A DNA stretch of 64,000 bases from Macrotis lagotis (taxonomy: Eukaryota > Chordata > Mammalia > Peramelemorphia > Peramelidae): NCBI RefSeq assembly GCF_037893015.1, contig NC_133658.1:62105636-62169635 (forward strand). The letters run 5' to 3'. Positions 1 through 10,950 of the stretch are shown piece by piece. Position numbers and translations under genes: made by a program. Each line of letters begins with the position of its first letter. The first letter of the stretch is position 1. The notes beneath the pieces were generated by a model that saw only the letters and a program-made list of their open reading frames with translations, was not told where the DNA came from and searched no databases.

Positions 1-420
1 GTTACATAAGGAAACCAGGGAGAAAACTGTACACAGTAATAGCAACACTGTGCCTTCACTTAGCTCTTCTCAGCAATATAGTGATCCAGGGCATTTCGAA
101 AAGACATGATGGAAAATGCCATCCATATCTAGAGAAAGAATTATGGCTTCTGAATGCTTGATCAAAGCACACTATTCTCATTTGTTTGTTTGTTTGTTTT
201 TCTTTGTTCTTGTTTTTTTTTCTTTGGTCCTGATTCTTCTTTCATAATGTGACTAATATGGAGATATAGTTAACATGATTGTACATACATAACCTATATC
301 AGATTGCTTGCTATCTTGTAGAGGAGGGAGGGAAAAAAATCCAAACTCAAAATCTTACAAAAATGAATGTTGAAAACTATCTTTTCATGTAACTGAAAAA
401 ATATTATTTTTTTAAAAAGA
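1..420 (+). mobile_element. L1 LINE 3' end, 5' part outside window
   Basis: This is the 3' untranslated tail of an old marsupial L1. It carries the phrases typical of the family: 'acagtaatagcaacactgtg', 'cttctcagcaatatagtgatc', 'ctcaaaatcttacaaaaatg', and a closing 'gttgaaaactatctttt' followed by an A-rich end. The same landmarks recur at 41100-41480. A (TTTG)n stretch lies inside at about 182-205. No coding part is present. Confidence 0.75.
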
Positions 421-1019
421 CAATCAGCATTTATCATTGTAAGTAATAAATGGTTATTAGGGAATTTGTACAGATTTGTTTAGGATAAAGAATACACAAG
501 AAGAAAAGGAAGGAGATGAAATTTCAGCTCCACCAAGGAGAAAACTATTATTACCTAGAATGTTCACTGTCAGTAGACCCCAGGGATGCAAGCACAGGAT
601 ATATTGGGTGTTGGGAACAGCTCTAGAGGTTCCCATTAGTCATTTAAGAGATTTTACCTTCTCTCTCTTCTGAGCTTCCCTGCTAGGGGCATGTCTCCCC
701 AATATATACTGCACCACAGTGTCATTCTTCAGGAAATCACATGAACCTACTTTGGGTAGGGGTGTCTCAAAGGTAATGAATGATTCTTTTAAAACAGAAT
801 AAGAAAAGTTCGTTTGATTTATCAGTTAAGAGGCTGTTGGTAAACTTGGAAAGAGAGGTCAAATGGTGGAACAGGAAGCCAGACGGCAAATGGGTAAAGT
901 GAGGCAGTAAAGGTGAAAAGTGTAGACAACTTTTTCTAGGAGTTAGCTGAGAAAAGTGGAAGAAAGACCAATGGTTTGAGGAGATAGCAAAATTAAAGAA
1001 TTTTTCTCAAGCTAATAGA
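421..1019. other. Unannotated intergenic stretch
   Basis: I recognise nothing here. The 65-codon open frame at 476-673 has no recognisable motif. In human, LCAT lies on this side of PSMB10, but no LCAT exon can be read before the window edge. Confidence 0.5.
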
Positions 1020-1170
1020 GATCTGGATTTGGTACTGGATTTGGCTTCAGGAGTTCAAAGATCCTCTTGGATACATGTTGTAGGATCCGAGGCAAGTCAT
1101 TGAACTTCTGTCTCAGTTTCCTCCCCTGTAAAATGGGGATAATAATGTCAACTTCCTCTGCTTACAAAGG
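1020..1170 (+). mobile_element. MIR/CORE-SINE-like old SINE
   Basis: The order 'gatttggcttcaggagttcaaa', 'gaggcaagtcattgaacttc', 'tcagtttcctcccctgtaaaatgggga' and 'taataatg' follows the MIR consensus in forward orientation. The copy is diverged and has no visible target duplication, as expected of an ancient element. Confidence 0.6.
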
Positions 1171-1485
1171 GAGGCAAAATTACAGCTCCTAGGATCACCA
1201 TGTGAATCACTAGAATTACTGACAAGAGGCAGACCTACCCTCCCAGGGGAACCAATCTCAAAAGGATCGTCCTCAGCAGCGGTAGCAGAAGTAAATAGGA
1301 TACAGGCAGCTTCTGTGTTTGATATTCCTTCACTAGTGATGGGGGCCCTAAGATGGGATATGTGGGGGAAGGTTTAGGGTGGGGAGGCAAGGATGCCCCA
1401 GAAAAGAGCTCAGGCAGCCTTCCTGCTCCCCATCTCCCTCCATCAACAACCCAGCCCCTCCTCTCTCTCCTTTGTTAGCTAAGGT

Positions 1486-1495
1486 GAAAGTGAAA
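1486..1495 (+). promoter_or_regulatory. ISRE / IRF element upstream of PSMB10
   Basis: The sequence GAAAGTGAAA sits in the context GGTGAAAGTGAAAGC. It is a perfect match to the GAAANNGAAA core bound by IRF1 and ISGF3. It lies 191-200 bp before the PSMB10 ATG. An ETS-type AGGAAGT follows at about 1514-1520. PSMB10 is interferon-gamma inducible in other mammals, so the position makes sense. No clear NF-kB site or TATA box was seen nearby. Confidence 0.7.
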
Positions 1496-1685
1496 GCTGA
1501 AGTACCAAGAAAAGGAAGTGTCCAAATTAGTTGTGCACAATCCTCTCCGTGTTCTTTAGGAGCCTGGACCCCAGCACCATCTTCTTGCCCCCTCCTGACT
1601 ACCCCGATCTTTCCAGCCTCCTCTTCATCACACCTGCCTAGCCTCCTCCCCAGGCTCTCCACCTCACATCCACTCAGCTCAGACC

Positions 1686-4600
1686 ATGCTTCACCCAACT
1701 TGGGAGGCCCAGGGGGGCTTCTCCTTCGAGAACTGCCAGAGGTAAGAGGAAGCCAGATTGAGTTTTGGAGTCCAGGATTGGGGAGGTGGGGGTTCATGTT
1801 TTCTCTGATGAGTTTGGGTACTTGCTTTGAATTTCTGGGAACTGGAAAAGAAAAGTGAAACTGCCTGGGTGGGGGAGGGGATGAGGCAATTTAGAGAGGT
1901 TATTGCAATTCTTAAATGGAAAGTCTTGGGGCTGGGTGTCCTGGGATGGGGGGAGATGGGGGGGGACACTATATTCTATCCTAAAAGGTCTAAGTTCAAG
2001 GAACTAGAAAGACACCCTCTAGTGGGATTCCTAGCTTCAGAGAGTCTTCTTTTCCCATTTCCTACACCCCAGAAACACATTTTTAGAGTCTTCCCTAAAG
2101 GGTCTCCATGTCCCCCATGCCCGAAAAACTGGTACCACCATCGCTGGCATTGTGTTTAAGGTGAGGAGGAATGGGGGTTGGAGTGGGGATGGGAGAGACA
2201 GCTCAGTTGTGGGTGTTAGTGGTGGAGGTGGTGATGAAGGGAACTGATTTTGGTGAGGAAGTGAGGAGATAGTGCTAGTAGGGTATTGAGGGCTTGAACC
2301 AAGACTGGACCTCTTTTCTAGGAGGGAGTCATCCTTGGGTCAGACACCCGGGCCACCAATGACTCAGTTGTAGCTGATAAGAACTGTGAAAAAATCCACT
2401 TCATCTCCCCAAACATCTAGTGAGTTACCTTTCCTATCTCAGCTCCCTGCCCTTTTCCTATTCATCCCCAGCTATCTACTCCTTAGTACAAAGGAATTGG
2501 AGCTGGAGGGTCCATCAGAAATCATCTAGGCCAACCTTATTTTACAAATGAGGAAACTGAATACACAGGGAAGGAAATGAGTTAGTGGCAGAGCTGAAGT
2601 TCAAAAAACAAACCCTCTGGTTCCAAACCCGATGTTTTTTCATAATTAGTATTAGTTGGCTTTTTGCTTCAGGGTTTCCTCTGCCCCCAGACCACCCCAA
2701 CCTGGCCTAGCTTGAACCTTCTTCCCTACAAGTCTCTTTATCTAATGCTGACTTTCTTTTCAGTTGCTGTGGGGCAGGGGTGGCAGCAGATGCTGATATG
2801 ACCACACAATTAATGGCATCCAACATGGAGCTACATGCTTTGTCCACGGGCAGGAAGCCACGGGTGGCCACTGTTACCCGAATGCTCCGTCAAATGCTAT
2901 TCCGGTGATGTGGGAACTGGGGAGGGAAAATTAGGAAGACATTGGGGAGATCTATAAAGGAGACAGAGTGAATGCTTGGGATGGAGACTGGAAGATAAAA
3001 TAGGGTGGGAGGTTAAGAGCTGGAGGGAACCGGGACTGGTTAGGGGAACCTAGGTGTGGGGAAAAGAAATAATGACATTTCTCTCTATAGCTACCAGGGC
3101 CATATTGGGGCCTCCTTGATTGTAGGAGGAGTGGATGTCACAGGTCCCCATCTCTACAGTGTGCATCCCCATGGCTCCTACAGCCATCTGCTCTTCACTG
3201 CCATGGGTGAGTCTCTAGAGTGGCAGACCTCCTCTACCCCTGGATTCCTAGAATCACAGAATCTCAGTTAAAATGCCCAGAAGTTATTTTACAGTGAGAA
3301 AGCTGAAGTTCAGATAGCCCAGTATTGACACAGGAAGTAAACAAGAGTCAAAATTCAAATCTAGGACCTCCAGCTTCAAATTTAACTCCCATTTACTTCC
3401 TTAAACAGGATGGCAATAGTTGTTGGAAAAGGTTTCTTTATACTCATTCTTTCTAAATCTGCTCCAGTGTAATTTACAAGGCACAATTAATACAGTTAAT
3501 AAACTTGGAGTCAGGAAGAACTGAGTTCAGATCTTTATTTTACTAGACATGTGACCCTAGGCAAGTTACTTATCCATCCCCCCTCAGCTTTGGTTTCCTC
3601 ATCTATAAAATGTAATAGCACCCTATTTCAGAAGGTTAACGAGAGGATCCAGTGAGATAATATGTACTTTAAAACTTTATTATTAGAGAACTCTGAGAAC
3701 AAATATTCCTAAAGATATTTTCCCCATTCAACTACTTCACCACCAACACCGACTCCCCATCTCATAAAACAGACCTCCCAGTCCTAAATGTATATTGTAG
3801 CAAACCAGAACAGGAGGTGTGTATTGAGGGATTGTAGAAAGGGTCTCTTAGGGAGACTACCCAATACCTATCATTTCTCATCACTACTGCACTTCACCTT
3901 TCAAAAGGTTCTGGACAGGGACCAGCCATTTCTGTGCTAGAGGATCGCTTCAGACCAAATATGACGGTGAGAGCTCCCTTCCCCCATTCTGCTCCTGGAC
4001 CACCATCCTCATCCTCCCCATCTCCTCAACTCCCTTCTTCATTCCTCCCTACGAACTGTTATGTTGAAATTAGTTTTCTTTACTGTGGGGAGTAACTTTC
4101 TCCCATCTACATTATGTGTGGGGGAACATTTTTTGCTTATCGCAAACCCATCTAAGTCCTTGGGTCTGAGAACCTGGGGGATGTGGGAAGAGGCTAGGAT
4201 ACACAGAGCTCAGAACCCATCCACCACCTCTGGGGCTCTGTAAATGAGAGGTAGACACTTCCTCAGCCAGGAAATGAGAAAGCATTAGGGGGCTGAAGAG
4301 TGGAAAGTACAGGATGTCTGTGAAATGGGAAGAAAGGCAGCCTGTTCCTAACATAGAATATTTGTAAAACACTGCAAATCTTAAAATGTTTACATGTATT
4401 CTCTATTAGATAGGAGGGAATTGGCAAATTGTAGATGGACTATAGGAATTTTTTTGCAGGGGAGAGAAGGGACCCATAAGGTCTGCTTAATCCCAAGGGC
4501 CAAACTAGGTTCAAGGGGGCAAGTTGTAGAGGCAAATTTTGATCCAATGTTCCTAAGGACATCTGGCAACAAGAGTTCAGAACTGGTGAAGAAACCTAGC

Positions 4601-6339
4601 TTCAATCAAAGGTAGATACAGCCCCCCAAACCTCAACAAGGCAGAGTGATGACCAGGCATAGGGGCTAGGAAACTGAGGTCTCTAGAATCCAGCTCCAGG
4701 GCCTTGTGGACTCATTCCTTCTGGGTCTTTTTGTTGTGGTTTAATTCGACCTTGGTTTCCTAGAGCTTTTTGTTTTTGGTTTTTGGAAAGGCAATGGGTT
4801 AAGTGACTTGCCCAAGGTCACACAGCTAGGTAATTAAGTGTCTGAGGCCAGATTTAAACTCAGGTCTTCCTGACTCCAGGGCTGGTGTTCTATCCACTGT
4901 GCCTCCTCCCCATAGAAGGTCTTTTAAAAATTATTATATTGAAGTTTTGGGTTTTTTTTTTTTTTTTGCAAAACAATGGGGTTAAGTCATTTGCCCAAAG
5001 TCACATAGCCAGGTAAATATTAAGTATCTGAGGCCAGATTTGAATTCAAGTCCTCCTGACTCCAGGACTGGTGCTCTATCCACCATGCTACCTAACTGCC
5101 CCAATTTTGCCCTCAAGGCAATTCTTTTTTTTTTTTTTTTTGGCAAGGCAATGGGGTTAAGTGACATAACCAAGGTCACACAGCTAGGTAATAAGTGTCT
5201 GAGGCTGGATTTGAAATCAGGGCCCTGACTCCAGGACCAGTGCTCTATCACTGTGCCGCCTAGCTGCCCCAGGAGGTGTTTTTTAAAAAAAAAATTTGGT
5301 GAAAGGTCTTATTTCCATCCAACCACCCATGTGTCTAGAATGCATTGAGATTGGCCAAGCTTTTTTTCTCAGGACAACCCTATGAAAGCCTTAAATAAAA
5401 GGACTTTGCCTGCATTGGGGTGGGCTGAGCAGATCCACAGTGCCTTAAGAGGCTAGACTTGATGGGAAGAAGGAAGATGGAAAATCAGCTGCCTCACTTT
5501 CTGGAAGAGAACACAGGGAGGAGGCCTAGGGGAAAAGATAGAGGAGGAGAGGAGATCCAAGGGGAAATGGATGGATGAATGAATGGGAGGGGGAAGGAGG
5601 GGTACTCAGAAGGTTGGAATGACTGATCACTCTCTTCTGCTGTATTCATACCTCTTCATTTCCCCCATCTTCTTCATTTCTCTGTTCCCTCACTGTCCCC
5701 CTTTGCCATTTTTACCTCTGACTTCCTTACCTCTATGTCCATTCAATTCCTCTTCCCTTCCTTTATCTCTGTCACTTCACCCTTTCCTATCACCTCCACT
5801 CATCTTCTTCCTTCTTATTTCTCTGTTCTCTCATTGCCTATCCTCTGTTCTCTCAAACACTTCACTTCCCACTCACCCTAATTCTCCTTTCCCAACTCTG
5901 GCTGTCCCTTAATCATCTCTCAGTTGGAGGAAGGCCAGCAGCTGGTGATGGAGGCAGTGACTGCTGGGATCCTGGATGACCTGGGATCAGGAAGCAATGT
6001 GGATATATGTGTGATCACCCAGGCTGGCACCAAGATCCAGAGAGAAGTGAGCACCCCAGCTGTTATCTCTAAGAGGTGAGGAGCCAGGTACCCGGCAGAA
6101 GGAGAGCTTGTGATGGTGGGAGGACACAAGGGAAAGGAGAGGTCAAGGACAGGGTGGAGTAATGGGGGAGAACACTGGGGAGAGTAGGAAGGACATAACC
6201 CTAAATGCCTCATCCTGTACTCCTCAGGCAAGGCAAGTATCGCTACCCAGAGGGGACTACAGCAGTGATGAAGGAGACAGTAACACCTCTGCCATTAGAA
6301 ATGATTGAGGAGACTGTGCAGACAATGGAGGTGGAGTGA
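1686..6339 (+). CDS. PSMB10: Proteasome 20S subunit beta 10 (immunoproteasome beta2i / MECL-1)
   Basis: This is the interferon-induced trypsin-like catalytic subunit that replaces beta2 (PSMB7) in the immunoproteasome and shapes MHC class I peptides. The coding exons are 1686-1741, 2073-2160, 2322-2419, 2764-2904, 3091-3206, 3908-3966, 5924-6075 and 6228-6339. All are joined by GT-AG introns with consistent phase. The total is 822 nt (273 aa plus TGA), the same length as human. The protein starts [20 protein letters not shown] 39-residue propeptide ends in ARKTG, and the mature chain begins at the nucleophile Thr40 (TTIAG). The other N-terminal-nucleophile residues are present: Asp56 (the Asp17 equivalent, in GSDTR) and Lys72 (the Lys33 equivalent, in CEKIHF). 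The protein ends ETVQTMEVE. Human has Ala where this has Ser55. The ATG is the only one that opens the FSFENCQR exon. An ISRE lies upstream. Nothing is truncated, so the gene looks functional. Confidence 0.97.
2510..2645 (-). mobile_element. MIR-like SINE remnant in PSMB10 intron 3
   Basis: 'ttacaaatgaggaaactgaatac', 'gagttagtggcagagctgaag' and 'aaccctctggttccaaaccc' match the reverse complement of a MIR/CORE-SINE. It lies between exons 3 and 4. Confidence 0.5.
3265..3400 (-). mobile_element. MIR-like SINE remnant in PSMB10 intron 5
   Basis: 'acagtgagaaagctgaagttcag' followed by 'caaattcaaatctaggacctcc'-like sequence is a diverged antisense MIR. It overlaps no exon. Confidence 0.4.
3490..3690 (+). 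mobile_element. MIR/CORE-SINE-like element in PSMB10 intron 5
   Basis: The forward MIR order is clear: 'ttggagtcaggaagaactgagttcag', 'tgtgaccctaggcaagttactta', 'ggtttcctcatctataaaatg', and then 'cagtgagataatatgtac'. Confidence 0.65.
4765..4914 (-). mobile_element. Marsupial tRNA-derived SINE (WSINE1/SINE1_MD type), intron 6 copy 1
   Basis: Read on the - strand, the family begins GGGGCAGCTAGGTGG, passes through a tRNA-like body ('gagttcaaatc', 'agctgtgtg', 'cttgggcaag') and ends TTGCAAAA plus poly(A). It is about 145-150 bp long and is probably moved by L1. This copy is diverged, ends in 'gtgcctcctcccc', and is the first of three antisense copies in PSMB10 intron 6. Confidence 0.85.
4942..5102 (-). 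mobile_element. Marsupial tRNA-derived SINE, intron 6 copy 2
   Basis: A full-length antisense copy with a T-run at 4952-4968. It differs from the consensus mainly by 'aaaacaatgg' and 'catttgcccaaagtcacatag'. It ends 'ctacctaactgcccc'. Confidence 0.85.
5124..5272 (-). mobile_element. Marsupial tRNA-derived SINE, intron 6 copy 3
   Basis: Antisense copy with a T-run from 5125, 'ggcaaggcaatggggttaag' and 'gtgccgcctagctgcccc'. It lies about 20 bp after the previous copy. Confidence 0.87.
5635..5912 (+). repeat. Long pyrimidine-rich tract before PSMB10 exon 7
   Basis: About 280 bp made up mostly of C and T, with many CTTC, CTCC and TTTCCC blocks. It ends about 10 bp before the exon 7 acceptor at 5924. 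It creates a spurious Ser/Leu/Pro-rich open frame. It may act as an extended polypyrimidine tract, but that is inference. Confidence 0.7.
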
Positions 6340-6393
6340 GGGAGTCCTAATGGTCACAGGGCCCCACCCTAAGTCATGGGAAACTCCCAAAAC

Positions 6394-6399
6394 AATAAA
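6394..6399 (+). terminator. PSMB10 polyadenylation signal
   Basis: An AATAAA hexamer 55 bp after the TGA stop, giving a very short 3' UTR. It is the first hexamer downstream, and a SINE begins about 20 bp later. Confidence 0.9.
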
Positions 6400-6419
6400 A
6401 GTCTTTAAAATGATTTCTG

Positions 6420-6564
6420 AAGGGGCATCTGGATAGAAGATCAGCCCTAGAGTCAGGAGGATCTGAGTTCAAATATGGCTTCAGATACTTAATAATTATC
6501 TAGTTGTATGACCTTGGGCAAATCATTATTTTGCAAAAACCGATGAAATAAAATAAAATAAAAT
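6420..6564 (+). mobile_element. Marsupial tRNA-derived SINE at the PSMB10 3' end
   Basis: A diverged forward copy ('ggggcatctggatagaag', 'cagccctagagtcaggaggatctg', 'accttgggcaaatcatt') with an (AAAAT)n tail. It starts about 20 bp after the AATAAA, right at the expected cleavage site. Confidence 0.75.
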
Positions 6565-8051
6565 GAGTTCTGCGTCTGTCTGAGTTTTGGACACAGCACC
6601 CCTTCCTAGTAGGGGTAAAAGAGTCACACGAATGCTAGGAGAGATGGCTTAGCAAATTGTAGATACTTAATAAGTAATTGTTGATTGATTGATTGATTGA
6701 TTGGGATGGCCATGAACTGACACACGGTAGCAGGGAACAACCCCAGGGAGTAGCTGAAGTCCAGAACCCATTCTCCAAAGGTTTCCTCTAACAAACCCTA
6801 TGAACCAGAGTGGAGTCTTCCAAATTCTCTGCTCTTCCCACCCACTAGGACTTCTTTTCTTAGTTCAACTCAGAACTCTACTGAATAATCATTGAGCAAA
6901 TAAATTGTGGGACTGAAGAGATTGCAGAGTACAAAAGTCTGAAGGTACATGTGGCCCTGCTTCTACTCCTCTCCTGGAGTGAGGGGAAGTCTGAAGAGTC
7001 TTCTTGCCCTGGTCACTCTAAATCTGGATTCCTGAATTAAGTCCTGGTACCACAGTTTAGGAAGTTCAGCAACTAGAATGAGGAGGAGACAGAATACACT
7101 TGGTGGACGAAGGTAGAGTCATATATTTTGTAATATCTGTGAGGAGCATTTCTCAGTCTTCTCTAGATAAGTTCAGAGTGTGGTCAACTTTAGGTTTTAG
7201 ACTACTCAGTACCCACCTTTGAAACTGAGATGGCAGAGCAGTGCCACAGAGACTCTGAAAAAACCACTTGGCTAGTGGTGTGATTCCAGCACTACCTGGT
7301 GGACAGTGCATTCTTTTGTTGAAAAATGAATAGAGTAACATACTATTTTTCTATGTAGGCTTGAAGAAGGTAACCCATGAGCTAATTTGGGTTGCTTTTA
7401 CTATCTCAATGCACTAAGTTTCACAATGTATACACCTCTGCTTCTGAGAGATCTTAGAGGTGCTACCCCTTGAGAATAACCTGTCCATCCAAGCTGCAAG
7501 CAAAAACTGCCTTCTTTTCCTTATCTCCTCTGGGGCCTCCTATTGCCCAGTGCTGTTCATTCTGCTTTGAGTCGCTTTCTGGTGAGCCAAATTGAAAGAC
7601 ACACCTTGCATCAAATGATCATTTATACTTCCCTTGGGTCTGGTTGTAGACCCTATCTACTTTCCCAGATTCTGGGTGCCATGGAGCCCATGGAGATGTG
7701 AGTTTTTCCGGATTCCACTTTGGAACTTGAGGGTACAACAAATACTTTACACACACAGTTACAGAATCCAGATACTATTAACCCACACTCAGAGTAAGGT
7801 AAATTCATCCCAGGGGAAATCCCCAAAGGAACTCACAGAAGATGGGACAAAAGACAGAAGGGATACCTGTGGCTATATCACTCTTGATGGATGAGACAGT
7901 AAGGACTTTCCACTACCAGCTGTGACCCTCTTCCTACTGAGAGAGCATTCTCTGTGTATGAATACAGGGGGTTGTCCAGTCAGTAAAGAAGCAATCCTTA
8001 AGTGCCTACTATTTGTCACATTGGGAATAATCTTTTTGGGGGGTCCTGGAT
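6565..8051. other. Intergenic, few landmarks
   Basis: Holds a probable L2 3'-end fragment at about 6640-6676 ('tagatacttaataagtaattgttgattg') running into a (GATT)n microsatellite at about 6680-6703. The rest, including weak open frames near 7153-7341 and 7634-7894, shows nothing I recognise. Confidence 0.4.
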
Positions 8052-8206
8052 CCTTTTTTTTTTTAGGTTTTTGCAAGGCAGTGGAGTTAAGTGGTTTGCC
8101 CAAGGCCACACAGCTAGGTAATTAGTAAGTGTCTGAGGTCGGATTTGAACTCAGGTACTCTTGACTCCAGGGCTGGTACTCTACCCACTGCGTCACCTAG
8201 CCACCC
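8052..8206 (-). mobile_element. Marsupial tRNA-derived SINE
   Basis: Antisense copy with a T-run, 'ggtttttgcaaggcagtgg' and 'gcgtcacctagccacccc'. TGGATCCTT precedes it (8047-8055) and recurs after it (about 8212-8220), a short target-site duplication. Confidence 0.87.
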
Positions 8207-9066
8207 CATCGTGGATCCTTCTGCTGAAGCTTATGGATTCCTTCTCAGAATCACGTTTTTAAATACATAAAATAAAATACATAGGATTAACAAAGGAAAT
8301 TAATTCTGTTGAAATGAAGATATCCAAATATTTAAAAAAACCAAGTTCCAAGTGCCTAATGGAAAAGCCCCAGTGAATTGATGCGAATGAGGAGAGGTAT
8401 CACATTCCTCTTGAAATTGGTTGTGAGGCAAGTGCTTAGGAAACCTCGAAGTACTTTGAAAATAATAACTCCAAGGAAAAAAAAAAAAAGAAAGAAAGTA
8501 AGAACTCCATCCTGAATGTGCCAATTTAAGCACCTCCTGCTATTTCCTGCCTCACCCTAGCCCCTCACATGATTTATGGATCTAATTCCACTGATTCCAC
8601 TAAGTGTGACTGTTTCCACCCCTCAAAGGGAAGTCTGAAAGAAATAGAAAAACATGAAATTAGGCAGCCTCAGATTTCACAATGAATGCCCTCCATGAGG
8701 GACCCTACATACACCAGTCTCACCTGGTACAACTTCTGCCGTGTTCTTTGGAAACAGAACTTTGCCATGAAATCTGTAGTGAGGATTTCTTCCTCTTCCT
8801 CCATCCACCTCCTGCTGCAGGTCAAAAACAATGACTCCAGGGCAGCCTCAGGAAGTTGAGGCAGCCCTGTCACTATTTTCAGTATCCAAATTTCAGGCAG
8901 GGCTATCTCCACAAGCTTCAGCAATGATCACAAACAGCTCCAGAATTAGGGAAAGGAGCTTCTCTCCCAGTTTGGGTTTCTGAGAATCTGGAATCAAACC
9001 TCAACCTACATGTGGCTAGAGGAGCTAGTTTCTATCACTTAACCTGCTTAATTCTAGGCTAATCAC
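8207..9066. other. Intergenic, nothing recognised
   Basis: Unique-looking sequence with an A/G-rich simple patch at about 8476-8500. The open frames at 8300-8533 and 8670-8924 (- strand) carry no motif I know. Confidence 0.4.
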
Positions 9067-9265
9067 ATGGCATCTCAGGACCTCAAATTCCTCATCTGTG
9101 AAATGAGGAGGTTGGATTCCATCATAAAAACAGCTAACATTTATTTATCCAGCATTGACAATGAGCCAGACATTGTGTTAAGCACAAGTACAATTATTTA
9201 CAATTATTATCACATTTCATCCTTACAACAACCCTGGGAGGTAAGGGCTATTATCACCCTATTTT
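9067..9265. mobile_element. Old SINE/LINE2-type fragments
   Basis: 'ttcctcatctgtgaaatgaggaggttgga' is a MIR-like 3' portion in forward sense. It is followed by 'taacatttatttatccagcattgacaatgagccagacattgtgttaagcac' in pieces, and 'cctacaacaaccctgggaggtaagg'-like sequence, which is the MIR/L2 body in the opposite sense. The 121-codon frame here is fortuitous. Confidence 0.5.
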
Positions 9266-9966
9266 ACTGCTCTTATTCAAAAGGAAAACCTTGTCCTTGC
9301 CCTCTGCCTACCTCCCATTCTAGTAACATGGAAACAGTAGGCTCTTCATCCTTTTCCTTGCTTCTCTTGCCAAGGCAGACAGCCCTTAGAGGTCTCCTCC
9401 AAACATCAAAACTCAGAAACAACCATCTCTAAAAACATCAAAACCAGAGGCAAACCTTGAAACATCCAACAGTTGTCTCTGCCAGGTCTGTAACATTCCC
9501 CCCCACCCACCCCCAAATATCCACAGGCACTCTGACATTGAATTATCTGTCTTCTGTGAGTCAGGTTTGGTCCATTTTCCAGATCTCTAAAAAACTGACT
9601 TGAGAAGAAGAAAAAAGTCTAACCCCATATATATAACCTGACTACTAAAAATGTCTTCCACCTTCCTGCAGCTTGCTTGCACCATTTGCCCAACTCCTTT
9701 GGTTTAAGGCTTTTAAGACCTATCTTTTCTAAAACCCTGGAAGGGGTTGGCAAGACATGGTGGCACTATTGCCTATTAACAAACTCCTTAGATATAGTGT
9801 TAATAGATTAATTTCTACCATTTAGCTATGTTAGGCCTGAGGAACTGGGTTGGTGAAAGGGGAGGGGAAACAAAAAGATGCAGACTTGGACTTCTCTGTG
9901 TCCAGGGTGGAGACAAAGTTACTATAAAGGAGAAAAATGAGTTCTCCCAGGATCTTCCTCTTTTTA
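9266..9966. other. Intergenic, nothing recognised
   Basis: No coding, SINE or LINE landmark was seen before the SINE at about 9968. Confidence 0.35.
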
Positions 9967-10111
9967 AAAAAAATTATTTAAGGCAATGGGGTTCAGTGAC
10001 TTGCCCAAGGTCACACAGCTAGGTCATTATTAAGTGTCTGAGGCTGGATTTGAACTCAAGTCCTCCTGACTCCAGGGTCAGTACTCTATTCACTGTACCA
10101 CCTAGCTGCCT
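9967..10111 (-). mobile_element. Marsupial tRNA-derived SINE with target duplication
   Basis: Antisense copy from 'ttatttaaggcaatggggttcag' to 'gtaccacctagctgcc'. The flanks GATCTTCCTCTTTTTAAA (from 9951) and AATCCTCCTCTTTTTAAA (from about 10113) form a diverged duplication. Confidence 0.85.
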
Positions 10112-10950
10112 GAATCCTCCTCTTTTTAAATAAAAATGCCACCTAAATGAGGAACAGGTTGAATTGGAGGCCCAAATAGTTGTGGTTCATACTGGGGGAT
10201 CTTTGGCACTCAAACCTGAAAGGGCTCAATGGTTGGTACCATTAGAACCTGACAGTTGCTAACTCCCCAAGCCTGCTAACACTGCCCTTCTTTGTCCACT
10301 TAATTCTGGATGCCCTGAGTTAGGACCAATTATTCTGCAATTCTACTTTGTTTTCCTTGTTTACCTGGGCATGGTGGTAAAGATCAACCTCACAGCCATT
10401 CACCTTCCTTCCACTGGATTGGTCATCCTGGTGGGTACCCGACCCATGTGTGCCCATTTACCAAAACAAGAGTTTCAGAAGAAAGTGGTGTCTAGTGCCC
10501 AGTTCGGACCCTGTTTGGATTCACAGGGTCTTTTGGGGTGCTGTCTGTGAGTTTAGCCCTGTCCAACACCTTGCAGAAGAACAAGATGGGATGGTTGTCA
10601 CCTTCTTCATCTGATGGATTCCATTCCATGGCCTTAATATGCTTAGAAACTTGGCCTGGCTTCTGAAGTCATTATGAAGGTTGGGCCCAGGAAGGCAGGT
10701 TCTGTTTCTTAATCTCTGTATGATCTTCCTATTAGAGTCCTCCTACAATGAAATGGTCAGCCTAGGAAGTACGGGGTTCTCCATCACTGGAAGTCTTCAA
10801 GTAGACATTATATGGTCATCAATCAGGGCTGCCACTGAGGGGATTCCTACTGAAGCAACTCCCTTTCCTCCTCTGAGGAGGGCCCAGTTCTTTCAACTCT
10901 ATAAAGCAGGGATAATCAAGGGCACCCCTGATTTTATGAACTGGCAGCAG
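10112..10950. other. Intergenic, nothing recognised
   Basis: About 0.8 kb of non-repetitive-looking sequence. The 99-codon frame at 10681-10980 runs into L1 sequence and has no motif. A degenerate retroposed fragment is possible but cannot be shown. Confidence 0.3.

Noticed and set aside
1-1685. LCAT 3' exon expected from human synteny
   Set aside because: No LCAT-like reading was found. The left 420 bp is L1, so LCAT must lie further out.
1686-1741. NF-kB-like G-run followed by CTTCTCC in PSMB10 exon 1
   Set aside because: Spacing is wrong for a kappaB decamer, and the sequence is coding (QGGFSFEN).
5583-5912. 109-codon + strand open frame rich in Ser, Leu and Pro
   Set aside because: It lies in the pyrimidine tract of PSMB10 intron 6 and is explained by C/T composition.
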